Assembly: GCA_947624645.1 (NCBI GenBank)
Contig: CANQLG010000007.1
Coordinates: 26,816 to 90,815 of the forward strand
Length of the DNA stretch: 64,000 bases
Source of the DNA: Candidatus Gastranaerophilales bacterium
GTDB lineage: Bacteria > Cyanobacteriota > Vampirovibrionia > Gastranaerophilales > Gastranaerophilaceae
Direction: 5' to 3'
In this document: piece after piece, positions 1 to 8,150 of the stretch
How the letters are laid out: each line of letters begins with the position of its first letter
Position numbering within the stretch: the first letter of the stretch is position 1
Program-made: the position numbers and the translations under genes
The notes under the pieces: model-generated
The model's database searches: none
Told to the model about the DNA's origin: nothing
What the model saw: only the letters and a program-made list of their open reading frames with translations

Positions 1-1
1 T

Positions 2-58
2 AAACAAATGCCTATTTTAAAAGATACAAAACCTAAATATCAAATATTGGAGAACTAA
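2..58 (+). CDS. 3' end of an upstream gene (partial)
   Basis: An open frame enters from the left edge and ends at a TAA whose last base is the first base of the dacB start codon (TAATG). The visible C-terminus ends in KPKYQILEN. The junction, with TTGGAG just before it, suggests that this gene and dacB are translated together. Only 18 codons are visible, so the product cannot be named, and the coding status rests on the stop/start overlap alone. Confidence 0.4.
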   Translation, partial: KQMPILKDTKPKYQILEN

Positions 59-1413
59 TGAAGAAATTTTTTGTTTTATTAATCGGTATAATAGTAAGTA
101 TTAATGCAAGTTTTGCAATATCTGTCGTTAAAATTGAAAAAGAATTAAAAACAAGCGGACTGGATGATAGTGCTATTATTGCAATGTCTATAAAAAATGC
201 AAAAACAGGTGATGTGGTTTTTGAACATAATGCCAAAAAGCTTTTGCATCCCGCTTCTACCTTGAAAATATTTTCAACTTATGCGGCTGTTGAAACTTTG
301 GGATACGACTATTTATTTAAAACGGAATTTTATACCGATAATGAAAAGAATTTGTATATAAAGCTCGGTGCGGATCCGATGTTAACAACCGCCCAACTAA
401 AAGAGGCTTTCAGTCAAGTCAAAGAAAAATCAGGCAATAGTTATAATAATTTATATATTGATGACAGTATTATTGATAAAAAAGAGTTTCCCGAAGGTTG
501 GATATGGGAGGATGAAATTAATCCGTATACTCCGAAGATAAGTTCTTATAATCTTGACGGCAATGTAGTAACGGGTATAATGACAAAAAATCCTCAAGGT
601 TTTATGAATATTGAAGTTAAACCTAAATGTCCGATGACGGTTGTAAGTAATATAAAAGCAGGTGCTGATCTTGAGGCGCTCAGTATCAACAGATATCCTT
701 GGCAAAATCCTGAAGTTGTTGAAATCTACGGATATATGAAAAATCCTTCAAGGCTCGTTATCCCGATAAGCTCTCCAAGAAGATATTTTATTTATAATAT
801 TGAAAAAATAATGGAAGAATATAATATAAAAATAACTAATACTTCTTTCAGCTCGCAAATATTACCGAAAAATGCCGAATTAGTTGCCCAAATAACAAAT
901 CCTGTCAGAAGAATTATTCCTTTGATATTACGAAACAGTAATAATCTTATGGCTGAAACATTATTGAAAGTTGCATCCGCACAAAAATATTCCGCAACGG
1001 GAACTAATGTATTGGGTACAAATCTTTTTAATGAATTTTATAAAAAACTCGGACTTGATACGGATAAAATAATTATAAGAGACGGAAGCGGAGTATCAAG
1101 AAAAAATCTTGTATCTGCCGATTGGATGAGTGATGCGCTGAATAAATTGTATAAAGAAAAGGATTTTGAAAAATATAAAGAAAATATGGCGCAAGCCGGT
1201 GACGGCACATTGGATAAAAGATTATACGATTTAAGAGGCGAGGCTTGGCTTAAAACAGGTTCTCTGTCTAATGTCAGTGCTATTGCCGGTTATATTAATT
1301 CTAAAGACGGTAATACATATTCAGTTGTTTTATTTGAACAAAATTTTACTCAAAAACAAACTGATATTAAGGCTTTTGAAGATGAAATCATTAAATTAAT
1401 TTATGACCGATAG
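58..1413 (+). CDS. dacB: D-alanyl-D-alanine carboxypeptidase/endopeptidase, PBP4 (S13) family
   Basis: 451 residues, close to the family's usual 450-480. A signal peptide covers about residues 1-20 (MKKFFVLLIGIIVSINASFA). The three penicillin-binding motifs are present: SxxK at S67-T-L-K70, SxN in LRNSNNLMAE, and KTG in WLKTGSLSNVSAIAGY. Family members cut D-Ala from peptidoglycan stem peptides or cleave D-Ala cross-links in the periplasm. The start overlaps the stop of the preceding gene, and TTGGAG lies 5 bases upstream of the ATG. A strong terminator hairpin follows the stop. The family assignment is firm; whether it acts mainly as carboxypeptidase or endopeptidase cannot be read from the sequence. 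Confidence 0.9.
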   Translation: MKKFFVLLIGIIVSINASFAISVVKIEKELKTSGLDDSAIIAMSIKNAKTGDVVFEHNAKKLLHPASTLKIFSTYAAVETLGYDYLFKTEFYTDNEKNLYIKLGADPMLTTAQLKEAFSQVKEKSGNSYNNLYIDDSIIDKKEFPEGWIWEDEINPYTPKISSYNLDGNVVTGIMTKNPQGFMNIEVKPKCPMTVVSNIKAGADLEALSINRYPWQNPEVVEIYGYMKNPSRLVIPISSPRRYFIYNIEKIMEEYNIKITNTSFSSQILPKNAELVAQITNPVRRIIPLILRNSNNLMAETLLKVASAQKYSATGTNVLGTNLFNEFYKKLGLDTDKIIIRDGSGVSRKNLVSADWMSDALNKLYKEKDFEKYKENMAQAGDGTLDKRLYDLRGEAWLKTGSLSNVSAIAGYINSKDGNTYSVVLFEQNFTQKQTDIKAFEDEIIKLIYDR

Positions 1414-1441
1414 AATTATTACAACAGGTGATTTTTTAAGG

Positions 1442-1476
1442 CTCCTTTAGTTTTATATTTTAATAAACTAAAGGAG
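1442..1476 (+). terminator. dacB terminator hairpin that contains the dfx RBS
   Basis: A perfect 12-bp inverted repeat: 1442-1453 pairs with 1465-1476 around an 11-base loop, and T-rich sequence follows (1478-1483). It lies 28 bases past the dacB stop and has the form of an intrinsic terminator. Its 3' arm contains AAGGAG (1471-1476), the Shine-Dalgarno site of the gene starting at 1484, so a transcript that reads through would have that site base-paired. Confidence 0.85.
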
Positions 1477-1483
1477 ATTTTTT

Positions 1484-1891
1484 ATGACTGAACAGCTTCA
1501 AATATATAAATGTAATGTATGCGGAAATATTGTAGAAGTAGTTAATCAAGGAACAGGTGAACTTGTATGCTGCTCTGTACCTATGGAACAATTGCAAGAA
1601 CACTCTAATGATGATAATGCCATGGAAAAACATGTTCCTATTATTACTATGGAAGGTGAAAATAAAACAATAAGAATAGGTTCTATCCCTCATCCTATGG
1701 AAAAGGAACATTATATTATTTTTATTGAAGCAATTTCAGCGGATAAAAAGTATTTGAAACGTAAATTTTTATATCCGAATGAAGAACCAAAAATGGAATT
1801 GAAAGCTGATTGTTCTTATAATGAATTTACTGCACGTGAGCTTTGTAATATTCACGGACTATGGAAAAGCGAATTTAATTCAAAAAATTAA
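1484..1891 (+). CDS. dfx: Desulfoferrodoxin (superoxide reductase, 2Fe type)
   Basis: 135 residues. The N-terminal desulforedoxin-like domain has four cysteines for the first iron site (C10, C13, C29, C30). The catalytic domain supplies H50, H70, H76, C121 and H124 as ligands of the Fe(His)4Cys centre, with the neighbouring E48-K49 pair as in known superoxide reductases. The enzyme reduces superoxide to peroxide without making oxygen, a typical anaerobe defence, using electrons from rubredoxin; a rubredoxin gene lies at 10511. The RBS AAGGAG is buried in the preceding terminator hairpin. A weak AT-rich inverted repeat (1872-1894) covers the stop codon. Confidence 0.93.
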   Translation: MTEQLQIYKCNVCGNIVEVVNQGTGELVCCSVPMEQLQEHSNDDNAMEKHVPIITMEGENKTIRIGSIPHPMEKEHYIIFIEAISADKKYLKRKFLYPNEEPKMELKADCSYNEFTARELCNIHGLWKSEFNSKN

Positions 1892-1915
1892 ATTATGTAA
1901 AATTTTTTTATAATT

Positions 1916-1943
1916 TTTACAAGCTTTATATATCTGTTATAAT
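1916..1943 (+). promoter_or_regulatory. Extended -10 promoter for the cooC-folD pair
   Basis: TTTACA at 1916-1921, a 16-base spacer, and TATAAT at 1938-1943 preceded by TGT, which makes an extended -10 element. It sits 26 bases before the ATG at 1969. It is read from consensus only. Confidence 0.65.
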
Positions 1944-1968
1944 ACCAAAGTGACTATTGGAGAATATA

Positions 1969-2724
1969 ATGACAGTATCAATTGCGGTTACAGGCAAAGG
2001 CGGAAGCGGTAAAACTACTGTTACAAAAGCACTTTGGCATGTTATAAGAGAAAAACATCCTGAAAAAACAGTTTTATTGTTTGATAATGACCTTACTAAT
2101 GAATTGGGACACAGTTTCGGTAAAGATATAAGGCAGACAATATACGGTATAAGGAGCGGTAAGCACGAATATAAAACGGGTATTCCCGATAATATGACAA
2201 AGCAGGAATATATTGAATGGGCGCTTGAAGATATTCTTGTTCCGCTTGATAATTATACGGATATCATTGTTTCTTGGCTGATAGGGTCAAAAGATTGCCG
2301 TTGCCCGATTACCAAACAAATTAATGATGCGTTGGTTAAGCTTATAGCAAGATATGATTTCGTCATTTTTGATTGTGAATTTGATTTAAAATATTTGTAC
2401 CAACTTGTTGATATTCCGATTGATGTTACATTGGTTATAGCACGCCCGAATGAAGCTTCGATACATCTTGCAAAAAGAATTGAAGAATATAGTGCCAAAT
2501 ATGCGGCAGGAGCTCAATTGGGCGTTATTTTGAATAAAGTTAACAACCAAGAAATTGAACCGCTGTTAGATTTATTAAATAAGTATGATTTAGCTACGCT
2601 TGGAACTATTCCACGTGATGATTTACTAAAACAAAACAGGATTTCTAAAGAATCAAAAGTGGTTAAAGATGCTGTTGAACAGTTATATTACAGGTTGAAT
2701 ATACCGCAAAGCGAGGAATTGTAA
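1969..2724 (+). CDS. CooC-like nickel-insertion ATPase (MinD/NifH superfamily)
   Basis: 251 residues. A deviant Walker A, GKGGSGKTT, spans residues 9-17. A C-x-C pair, C110-R-C112, lies in the sequence SKDCRCPIT. CooC proteins use such a pair at the dimer interface to bind nickel or zinc when loading carbon monoxide dehydrogenase. The start is placed at ATG 1969 rather than the in-frame TTG at 1957, because TTGGAG at 1957-1962 is the ribosome-binding site. folD follows with a one-base overlap (TAATG), which suggests a link with one-carbon metabolism. No carbon monoxide dehydrogenase gene is in the window, so the client metalloenzyme is unknown. Confidence 0.75.
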   Translation: MTVSIAVTGKGGSGKTTVTKALWHVIREKHPEKTVLLFDNDLTNELGHSFGKDIRQTIYGIRSGKHEYKTGIPDNMTKQEYIEWALEDILVPLDNYTDIIVSWLIGSKDCRCPITKQINDALVKLIARYDFVIFDCEFDLKYLYQLVDIPIDVTLVIARPNEASIHLAKRIEEYSAKYAAGAQLGVILNKVNNQEIEPLLDLLNKYDLATLGTIPRDDLLKQNRISKESKVVKDAVEQLYYRLNIPQSEEL

Positions 2725-3572
2725 TGGGTGTTATTTTAGACGGGAAAAAACTTGCGGATAATATTATTGAAGAACTTCGTACAGCTTCTTTGAAATTAAC
2801 AAAAAAACCTAAGCTCGCAGTGATTATTGTCGGAGACAACCCTGCTTCTCAGATTTATGTCAGAAATAAACAAAAAACGGCTCAATATATAGGATTTGAC
2901 TCGCTTGTAATTTCCTTGGAGAATAACGTCTCGGAAGACAGTATTCTTGAACATATTTATATTCTTAATGAAGATAAAGATATAAATGCGATATTATTGC
3001 AGCTTCCGATAAATGAAAAATTTAACAAAAAACGTATTATTGAAGCTATTGAGCCTATTAAAGATGTGGATGGATTTACTTCATATAATTTTGGCAGATT
3101 GGCATTAGGCTATGAGCCGTTTTCTTATCCTTGCACACCAAAAGGTATTATAAGGCTTTTAGAGGAGTATAATATAAGTTTAGAAGGCAAAAAAGCTATT
3201 GTTATCGGACGTTCAAATATTGTCGGGAAGCCTATGGCTCTAATGTTGCAACAAAAAAATGCTACCGTTATTTGTGCAAACAGTTATACCAAAAATCTTA
3301 AAGAACTTTCTTATATGGCTGATATTGTTATTAGTGCTGTCGGTAAACCAAAATTTATTGATTCGTCATTTATTAAAGAAAATGCAGTAATTATTGATGT
3401 TGGTATCAACAGAGTGAATGATAAATTGACGGGTGATGTCGATTTTGAAAGTGTTAAAGATAAAGCTTCATTTATTACGCCTGTTCCAAAAGGTGTAGGA
3501 CCTATGACCATTGCAATGCTTATGGAAAATACTCTTAATTTATATAATATTCAGAGCAGATTAATTTTATAA
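2724..3572 (+). CDS. folD: Bifunctional methylene-THF dehydrogenase/methenyl-THF cyclohydrolase
   Basis: 282 residues, the standard length. Characteristic segments occur in order: YVRNKQKTAQYIG with the catalytic Tyr and Lys, QLPIN, DVDGF, PCTPKGI, the nucleotide-binding GRSNIVGKPMA, and PVPKGVGPMTIAML near the end. The enzyme interconverts 5,10-methylene- and 10-formyl-tetrahydrofolate in the cytosol, feeding purine synthesis and Met-tRNA formylation; fmt (18211) and an AICAR transformylase (49667) in this window use its product. Its ATG overlaps the stop of the CooC-like gene by one base. Confidence 0.95.
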   Translation: MGVILDGKKLADNIIEELRTASLKLTKKPKLAVIIVGDNPASQIYVRNKQKTAQYIGFDSLVISLENNVSEDSILEHIYILNEDKDINAILLQLPINEKFNKKRIIEAIEPIKDVDGFTSYNFGRLALGYEPFSYPCTPKGIIRLLEEYNISLEGKKAIVIGRSNIVGKPMALMLQQKNATVICANSYTKNLKELSYMADIVISAVGKPKFIDSSFIKENAVIIDVGINRVNDKLTGDVDFESVKDKASFITPVPKGVGPMTIAMLMENTLNLYNIQSRLIL

Positions 3573-3680
3573 TTGTTAAGAAATTTTATTTTTAATTAAT
3601 ATACATGTTTAGAAATTATGTTATTTCGGCATATATATAAATAGTTATGTGAGTGTCTGTTTATAAAAGTCAGGAAAGAA

Positions 3681-3953
3681 ATGATTTTAGAATACAAAGT
3701 AAATGATTTAAATGTACAGGCCGCTTGGCTTAAAACTTTATATGATTTGGTTGAAGAACTGAATTGTAAATGCCAGACATTCATTGATGAATCATATAAC
3801 AGAACCAATAAAAACTTTGACAGAATGAGAACTATAAAGATTTACGGTTCGGACACAATGTTAGGATGGTTCAAATTGCGTATGGAACGCTATTCTCATT
3901 TTATTTTTAATTTTAACGAACAGCCGGATATTAAGAGTGGTTTTGTAGAATAG
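3681..3953 (+). CDS. Small protein of unknown function
   Basis: 90 residues, beginning MILEYKVNDLNVQAAW, with AGGAAAG 5 bases before the ATG. It has no signal peptide or membrane segment. The composition is charged, with one CKC pair near residues 29-31 and an aromatic C-terminal half. I recognise no family. A good RBS and a following hairpin support it as a real gene. The 108 bases before it show no further feature. Confidence 0.55.
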   Translation: MILEYKVNDLNVQAAWLKTLYDLVEELNCKCQTFIDESYNRTNKNFDRMRTIKIYGSDTMLGWFKLRMERYSHFIFNFNEQPDIKSGFVE

Positions 3954-3975
3954 TTGTATAGGTTTCAGTTTAGAA

Positions 3976-3996
3976 AGGCACCGGTAAACGGTGCCT
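3976..3996. terminator. Bidirectional terminator between the unknown gene and rmlA
   Basis: A perfect 8-bp stem (3976-3983 with 3989-3996, AGGCACCG) and a 5-base loop, between two convergent genes. A T-rich stretch follows on the plus strand and a shorter one on the minus strand, so it can serve both. Confidence 0.75.
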
Positions 3997-4001
3997 ATAA
4001 A

Positions 4002-4871
4002 TTATTTTATATTTGCAATGTAATTATAGTAAGGATTTTTTGGGAATTTATCACTTATACTGTTTAATTGTTCTTTATCAATAAATCCCATTCTGTACGC
4101 TATTTCTTCAAGACAAGCTATTTTTAATCCTTGATTGTCTTCAATAGTTTTGACAAATTGGCTTGCTTGTAAAAGTGACTCATGAGTACCTGTATCAAGC
4201 CAAGCAAAACCTCTGCCCAGTATTTCAACGGTTATTGTATTTAATTTTAAATAAGTATTATTTAAATCGGTAATTTCAAGTTCATTACGGGCTGACGGTT
4301 TTTGTGTTTTAACGTATTCTACTACATTATTATCGTAAAAATAAAGTCCTGTTACTGCATATTTGGATTTGGGTTTTTGGGGCTTTTCTTCAATGGAAAT
4401 AACTTGCGCATTTTCATCAAACTCAACCACCCCAAAACGTTGAGGATCTTTTACTTCATAAGCGAATAAAGTAGCACCGCCTATTGTTTCGGTTCTTTCT
4501 GCTGCATTTTTAAGCATTTGTGAAAATGAAGGTCCGTAAAAGATATTGTCACCTAATATAAGTGCAACGCTGTCCGAACCGATAAATTCTTTTCCCAAAA
4601 TAAATGCCTGAGCTAAACCGTCGGGACTTGGTTGCTCTTTATATTCAAATTTAACTCCGAATTGACTTCCGTCTCCCAACAGTATTTTAAATAAAGGTAA
4701 ATCCTTTGGTGTTGATATAATTAATATCTCTTTTATGCCTGCAAGCATTAATACTGATATCGGATGATAAATCATCGGCTTATCATAAACAGGTAATAAT
4801 TGTTTTGATGTCGCAATCGTTGAAGGGTATAATCTTGTACCCGAGCCTCCTGCTAAAACTATTCCTTTCAT
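4002..4871 (-). CDS. rmlA: Glucose-1-phosphate thymidylyltransferase
   Basis: 289 residues from the chosen ATG at 4871. GAGG at 4877-4880 serves as RBS; an in-frame GTG 6 bases further upstream overlaps that RBS and is rejected. The nucleotidyltransferase signature [14 protein letters not shown] is at the N-terminus, followed by the catalytic-site sequences [22 protein letters not shown] and [16 protein letters not shown]. It makes dTDP-glucose from dTTP and glucose-1-phosphate, the first step to dTDP-L-rhamnose. It is the last gene of the rmlC-rmlB-rmlD-rmlA operon and overlaps rmlD by 4 bases (ATGA). Confidence 0.95.
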   Translation of the reverse strand: MKGIVLAGGSGTRLYPSTIATSKQLLPVYDKPMIYHPISVLMLAGIKEILIISTPKDLPLFKILLGDGSQFGVKFEYKEQPSPDGLAQAFILGKEFIGSDSVALILGDNIFYGPSFSQMLKNAAERTETIGGATLFAYEVKDPQRFGVVEFDENAQVISIEEKPQKPKSKYAVTGLYFYDNNVVEYVKTQKPSARNELEITDLNNTYLKLNTITVEILGRGFAWLDTGTHESLLQASQFVKTIEDNQGLKIACLEEIAYRMGFIDKEQLNSISDKFPKNPYYNYIANIK

Positions 4872-5689
4872 TCGCACCTCAATTCCATATAATCTTTAAG
4901 TGCCGTTTCCCAGTTTCTGCATATTTTATTGTTTTCCATAATGCTGTTTAAAGGCCTTTGGGCAGGACGCGGATATTCTTGTGTTGTACAAGGTTTTAAA
5001 TTAACCTTATATCCTCCCAGTTCATAAATTTTTTTTGCAAACCCAAACCAGCTTGTTTTTCCGCTTCCGCATACATGGTATATCCCATAAGGCATATTAT
5101 TTTTAATAATTTTAATAATTCCGTTTGCAAGTTCAACAGTCCAAGTTGGGCATCCTATCTGGTCATCAACTACTTTTATTTCTTCTTTATCTTTTAAACT
5201 TATCATTGTTTCCACAAAATTTTTACCATGATGTCCGTATAACCAGCTTGTTCTTGTAATATAATATTTTTCGCAGGTTTGAACCGCTTTTTCTCCTTCA
5301 TATTTTGTTTTTCCGTATATATTCTTTGGATTCGGAATATCTTGAGGAGTGTATTTACCTTTTTTTGTACCGTCAAATACATAATCTGTTGAAATGTATA
5401 TTAAAGTTATATCATTTTGTTTACATATTTTTGCCAAATTTTCAGTTCCGATTACATTGATTTTATGCGCATTATCACTATCTTCTTCAGCTTTATCCAC
5501 ATTGGTATATGCAGCACAATGGATAACATAATCAGGATGTTCTTTATTTAAAACGGATTTTACGGAATCAGGGTTTGTAATATCCAGATTATCGATATCG
5601 GTTTCAACTACGTCGAATCCTTCATCTTCAAGCATTGGGCATAAATCTTGCCCAAGCATTCCTTTTGCTCCCGTAACAAGAACTTTCAT
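4868..5689 (-). CDS. rmlD: dTDP-4-dehydrorhamnose reductase
   Basis: 273 residues. An N-terminal Rossmann motif ([11 protein letters not shown]), ISTDYVFDG, and the short-chain-dehydrogenase Y-x3-K in [10 protein letters not shown] are present. It reduces dTDP-4-keto-L-rhamnose to dTDP-L-rhamnose, the last step of the pathway. It directly abuts rmlB (stop and start adjacent at 5689/5690) and overlaps rmlA by 4 bases, so all four genes are almost certainly one transcript. Confidence 0.95.
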   Translation of the reverse strand: MKVLVTGAKGMLGQDLCPMLEDEGFDVVETDIDNLDITNPDSVKSVLNKEHPDYVIHCAAYTNVDKAEEDSDNAHKINVIGTENLAKICKQNDITLIYISTDYVFDGTKKGKYTPQDIPNPKNIYGKTKYEGEKAVQTCEKYYITRTSWLYGHHGKNFVETMISLKDKEEIKVVDDQIGCPTWTVELANGIIKIIKNNMPYGIYHVCGSGKTSWFGFAKKIYELGGYKVNLKPCTTQEYPRPAQRPLNSIMENNKICRNWETALKDYMELRCE

Positions 5690-6673
5690 TTAAACAACTC
5701 CCGCTTTTTTGTTTTCAATACTTTTAATCCAGTTTTGATTATTTAAATACCAATCAATAGTTATTTTTATACCCTGCTCAAAAGTTAAAGACGGCTGCCA
5801 GCCAAGTTCTGATTGAATTTTATCGTTACTTATAGCATATCGTCTGTCATGTCCGAGCCTGTCTTTTACATATTCGATTGAGCTTTCATCTTTGCCCATT
5901 GCATCAAGTATCAGTTTGGTAATTTCAAGGTTTGTTTTCTCATTATGTCCGCCGATATTATATACTTCCCCGACTCTGCCATTATGTAATACAGTATCTA
6001 TTGCACTGCAATGGTCATAAACATAAAGCCAATCTCTTACATTCATACCGTCACCATATACAGGCACCTTTTCTCCCTTTAATAGTTTTGATATAAAGAA
6101 AGGAATCAATTTTTCGGGATATTGATAGGGACCGTAATTATTTGAACACCTTGTAGTTAAAACAGGCAATTTGTACGTTTCATAATATGCTCTGACAAGT
6201 AAATCTGCACTTGCTTTTGATGCCGAATACGGACTGTTGGGTGAAATCGGAGTTGTTTCATAAAAATATCCCGTTTTGCCTAAAGTTCCGTATACTTCAT
6301 CCGTTGATACCTGTAAATATCTCTGAATATTTGATTCTTTTGCACATTGCAATAAATTCAGGGTACCTTGAACATTTGTTTCTATGAATATTTCAGGTCC
6401 CGTTATTGACCTGTCAACATGGCTTTCCGCCGCAAAATTTACTATACAGTCTATGTCTTGCGTTAATAATTCTCTGACTAATTTTTTATCACATATATTT
6501 CCGTGTACAAATGTATAGTTAGGATTATTCTTTATGTCGTTTAGATTTTCTATATTCCCAGCATAAGTTAGTGCATCAAGATTTATTACTTTGTAATCAG
6601 GATATTTGTTGATTATATGCCTGATAAAACAACTGCCTATAAATCCTGCTCCGCCTGTTACTATTATCTTCAT
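5690..6673 (-). CDS. rmlB: dTDP-glucose 4,6-dehydratase
   Basis: 327 residues. GGAGFIGS at the N-terminus binds NAD, STDEVYG carries the catalytic Thr-Asp-Glu, and YSASKASAD has the Tyr and Lys. It converts dTDP-glucose to dTDP-4-keto-6-deoxyglucose. It overlaps rmlC by 4 bases. The C-terminal part (LGWQPSLTFEQGI) is typical of the family. Confidence 0.96.
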   Translation of the reverse strand: MKIIVTGGAGFIGSCFIRHIINKYPDYKVINLDALTYAGNIENLNDIKNNPNYTFVHGNICDKKLVRELLTQDIDCIVNFAAESHVDRSITGPEIFIETNVQGTLNLLQCAKESNIQRYLQVSTDEVYGTLGKTGYFYETTPISPNSPYSASKASADLLVRAYYETYKLPVLTTRCSNNYGPYQYPEKLIPFFISKLLKGEKVPVYGDGMNVRDWLYVYDHCSAIDTVLHNGRVGEVYNIGGHNEKTNLEITKLILDAMGKDESSIEYVKDRLGHDRRYAISNDKIQSELGWQPSLTFEQGIKITIDWYLNNQNWIKSIENKKAGVV

Positions 6674-7221
6674 AAAGTTTCCTCTATTTCCTTTAAAAAC
6701 GGTTGATTTTTATCTTTTCCACTTAATATCGGACTAAAATCAATATCCCAATCAATATTAATATCAGGATCATTCCATCTGATACCTCTATCATGGTCTT
6801 TTGAATATTCGTTTGAAGCTTTATAAAATATTTCTGCCGTATCACTTAAAACCGCAAAACCATGCGCAAAACCCTCAGGGATATACAACATGTGCTTATT
6901 TTCTTCGGTTAACAGCACTTTTACCCATTGCTTATATGTCGGTGAATTTTTTCTTAAATCAACGGCAACATCTAAAATTTGACCTCTTATACATCTTATT
7001 ATTTTAGCTTGAGCTTTCGGGGCAATCTGGTAATGTAATCCCCTTAAAACTCCTTTTGTTGATTTAGAATGATTATCCTGATTAAATTCATCTTTTATTC
7101 CGTTTTCTAAAAATTCGGATTTTTTGTAGCTTTCAAGAAAAAATCCTCTTTCGTCTTCAAATACTCTAGGTATTATCAACTGAACGTCTTTGACTTTTTG
7201 TTTAATAAATTCAAACGGCAT
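6670..7221 (-). CDS. rmlC: dTDP-4-dehydrorhamnose 3,5-epimerase
   Basis: 183 residues, the usual cupin length. GVLRGLHYQ contains the conserved catalytic His, and DVAVDLRKNSPTY and YIPEGFAHGF are family signatures. It epimerises C3 and C5 of the keto sugar. AGAGGT precedes the ATG. It is the first rml gene and lies 35 bases after the secreted-protein gene at 7256, which may share its transcript. L-rhamnose is presumably destined for surface polysaccharide; wecA at 16589 could start the carrier-linked assembly (inference). Confidence 0.95.
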   Translation of the reverse strand: MPFEFIKQKVKDVQLIIPRVFEDERGFFLESYKKSEFLENGIKDEFNQDNHSKSTKGVLRGLHYQIAPKAQAKIIRCIRGQILDVAVDLRKNSPTYKQWVKVLLTEENKHMLYIPEGFAHGFAVLSDTAEIFYKASNEYSKDHDRGIRWNDPDINIDWDIDFSPILSGKDKNQPFLKEIEETL

Positions 7222-7255
7222 TTGGTTTACCTCTTTGAATTATTATATTAAAAAA

Positions 7256-8023
7256 TTACTTAATTTCCAACAACAAATTTGTAAATTCTATATCATCATA
7301 ATCAACGGTATTAACTTTATATAAGTTATGACCTGTTTTAATTGTAACGTTGTTGTTTTGTTTAATTAGCCCTTTGGGTATAATAATTTTTTGTCCGTCA
7401 GCATTAATTTTGATTTCGGCGATTTTAGCACCGTTAAAAAATACCTCGGGAGGACTTGAATATGCCGTTAAAACTCGGGATTGCCCCATCTTTTGAGCTT
7501 CCAGCGTATCTATGCCTATTATGGAACCTATAACAAGAATTAATTCTTCTTCTTGTTTTATAGGTTTAACGTTAAAATCTTTAGTGTAGAAAAATCCGCT
7601 TGAATTAAGACTAAATTCTCCCGCATTTGCGCTGCGTGATGAGTATGAATCATCCCCTATGTGTATCATATCCGTTTCAACTATAATATCTTGTGGAGTC
7701 GTCTTTTCTATTCCCACTTGTATAGGACTTTTAGGGTTTTGGTTAAGTGTTAACGAATACGGTTTATATCCTGATTTTGCTACCGACATTATAGTTGGTG
7801 AATCAATTTTTGTTTGCAGCTTAAAAGAACCGTCTTTTTTGGTTACCGTTTCATAATTCTTTGCCGGGATTTTTATAACTGCGCCTTCTATCGGGGTATT
7901 GGTATTATTATCATATATTTGATTAATGTTACGTTTGGTTTCTTTTTTTATTTCACCCGAAATAACTTTTGCAAATGCAGGTAAGCCTATTATTAAAATT
8001 ATTAAACACAAAAATTTTTTCAT
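7256..8023 (-). CDS. Secreted protein with carboxypeptidase-regulatory-like domain
   Basis: 255 residues from the ATG at 8023. A TTG 9 bases upstream is in frame, but the GAGG RBS lies between, so ATG is preferred. The signal peptide is MKKFLCLIILIIGLPAFA. Residues about 45-75 resemble a transthyretin-like or carboxypeptidase-regulatory beta-sandwich (TPIEGAVIKIPAKNYETV, DGSFKL). The rest is beta-rich and unassigned. It lies just upstream of rmlC on the same strand, so an envelope role is plausible. No catalytic motif is visible. Confidence 0.6.
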   Translation of the reverse strand: MKKFLCLIILIIGLPAFAKVISGEIKKETKRNINQIYDNNTNTPIEGAVIKIPAKNYETVTKKDGSFKLQTKIDSPTIMSVAKSGYKPYSLTLNQNPKSPIQVGIEKTTPQDIIVETDMIHIGDDSYSSRSANAGEFSLNSSGFFYTKDFNVKPIKQEEELILVIGSIIGIDTLEAQKMGQSRVLTAYSSPPEVFFNGAKIAEIKINADGQKIIIPKGLIKQNNNVTIKTGHNLYKVNTVDYDDIEFTNLLLEIK

Positions 8024-8096
8024 TATCCTCAAACCTTTTTTTTAGTTTAAGGAGAAGTTTGATTGTAAACCACAGTTATATGGATATACCCGAATA

Positions 8097-8128
8097 AATA
8101 AGTCATGATTATTAAATCATGACTTATT
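8097..8128 (-). terminator. Hairpin after the large lysozyme-like gene
   Basis: A perfect 14-bp stem (8097-8110 with 8115-8128, AATAAGTCATGATT) with loop ATTA, 23 bases past the minus-strand stop at 8151. The following minus-strand sequence is T-rich but has no long U run, so it is a probable terminator or a transcript-end stabiliser. Confidence 0.65.
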
Positions 8129-8150
8129 AAAAATTAAATTATTTATAGTA

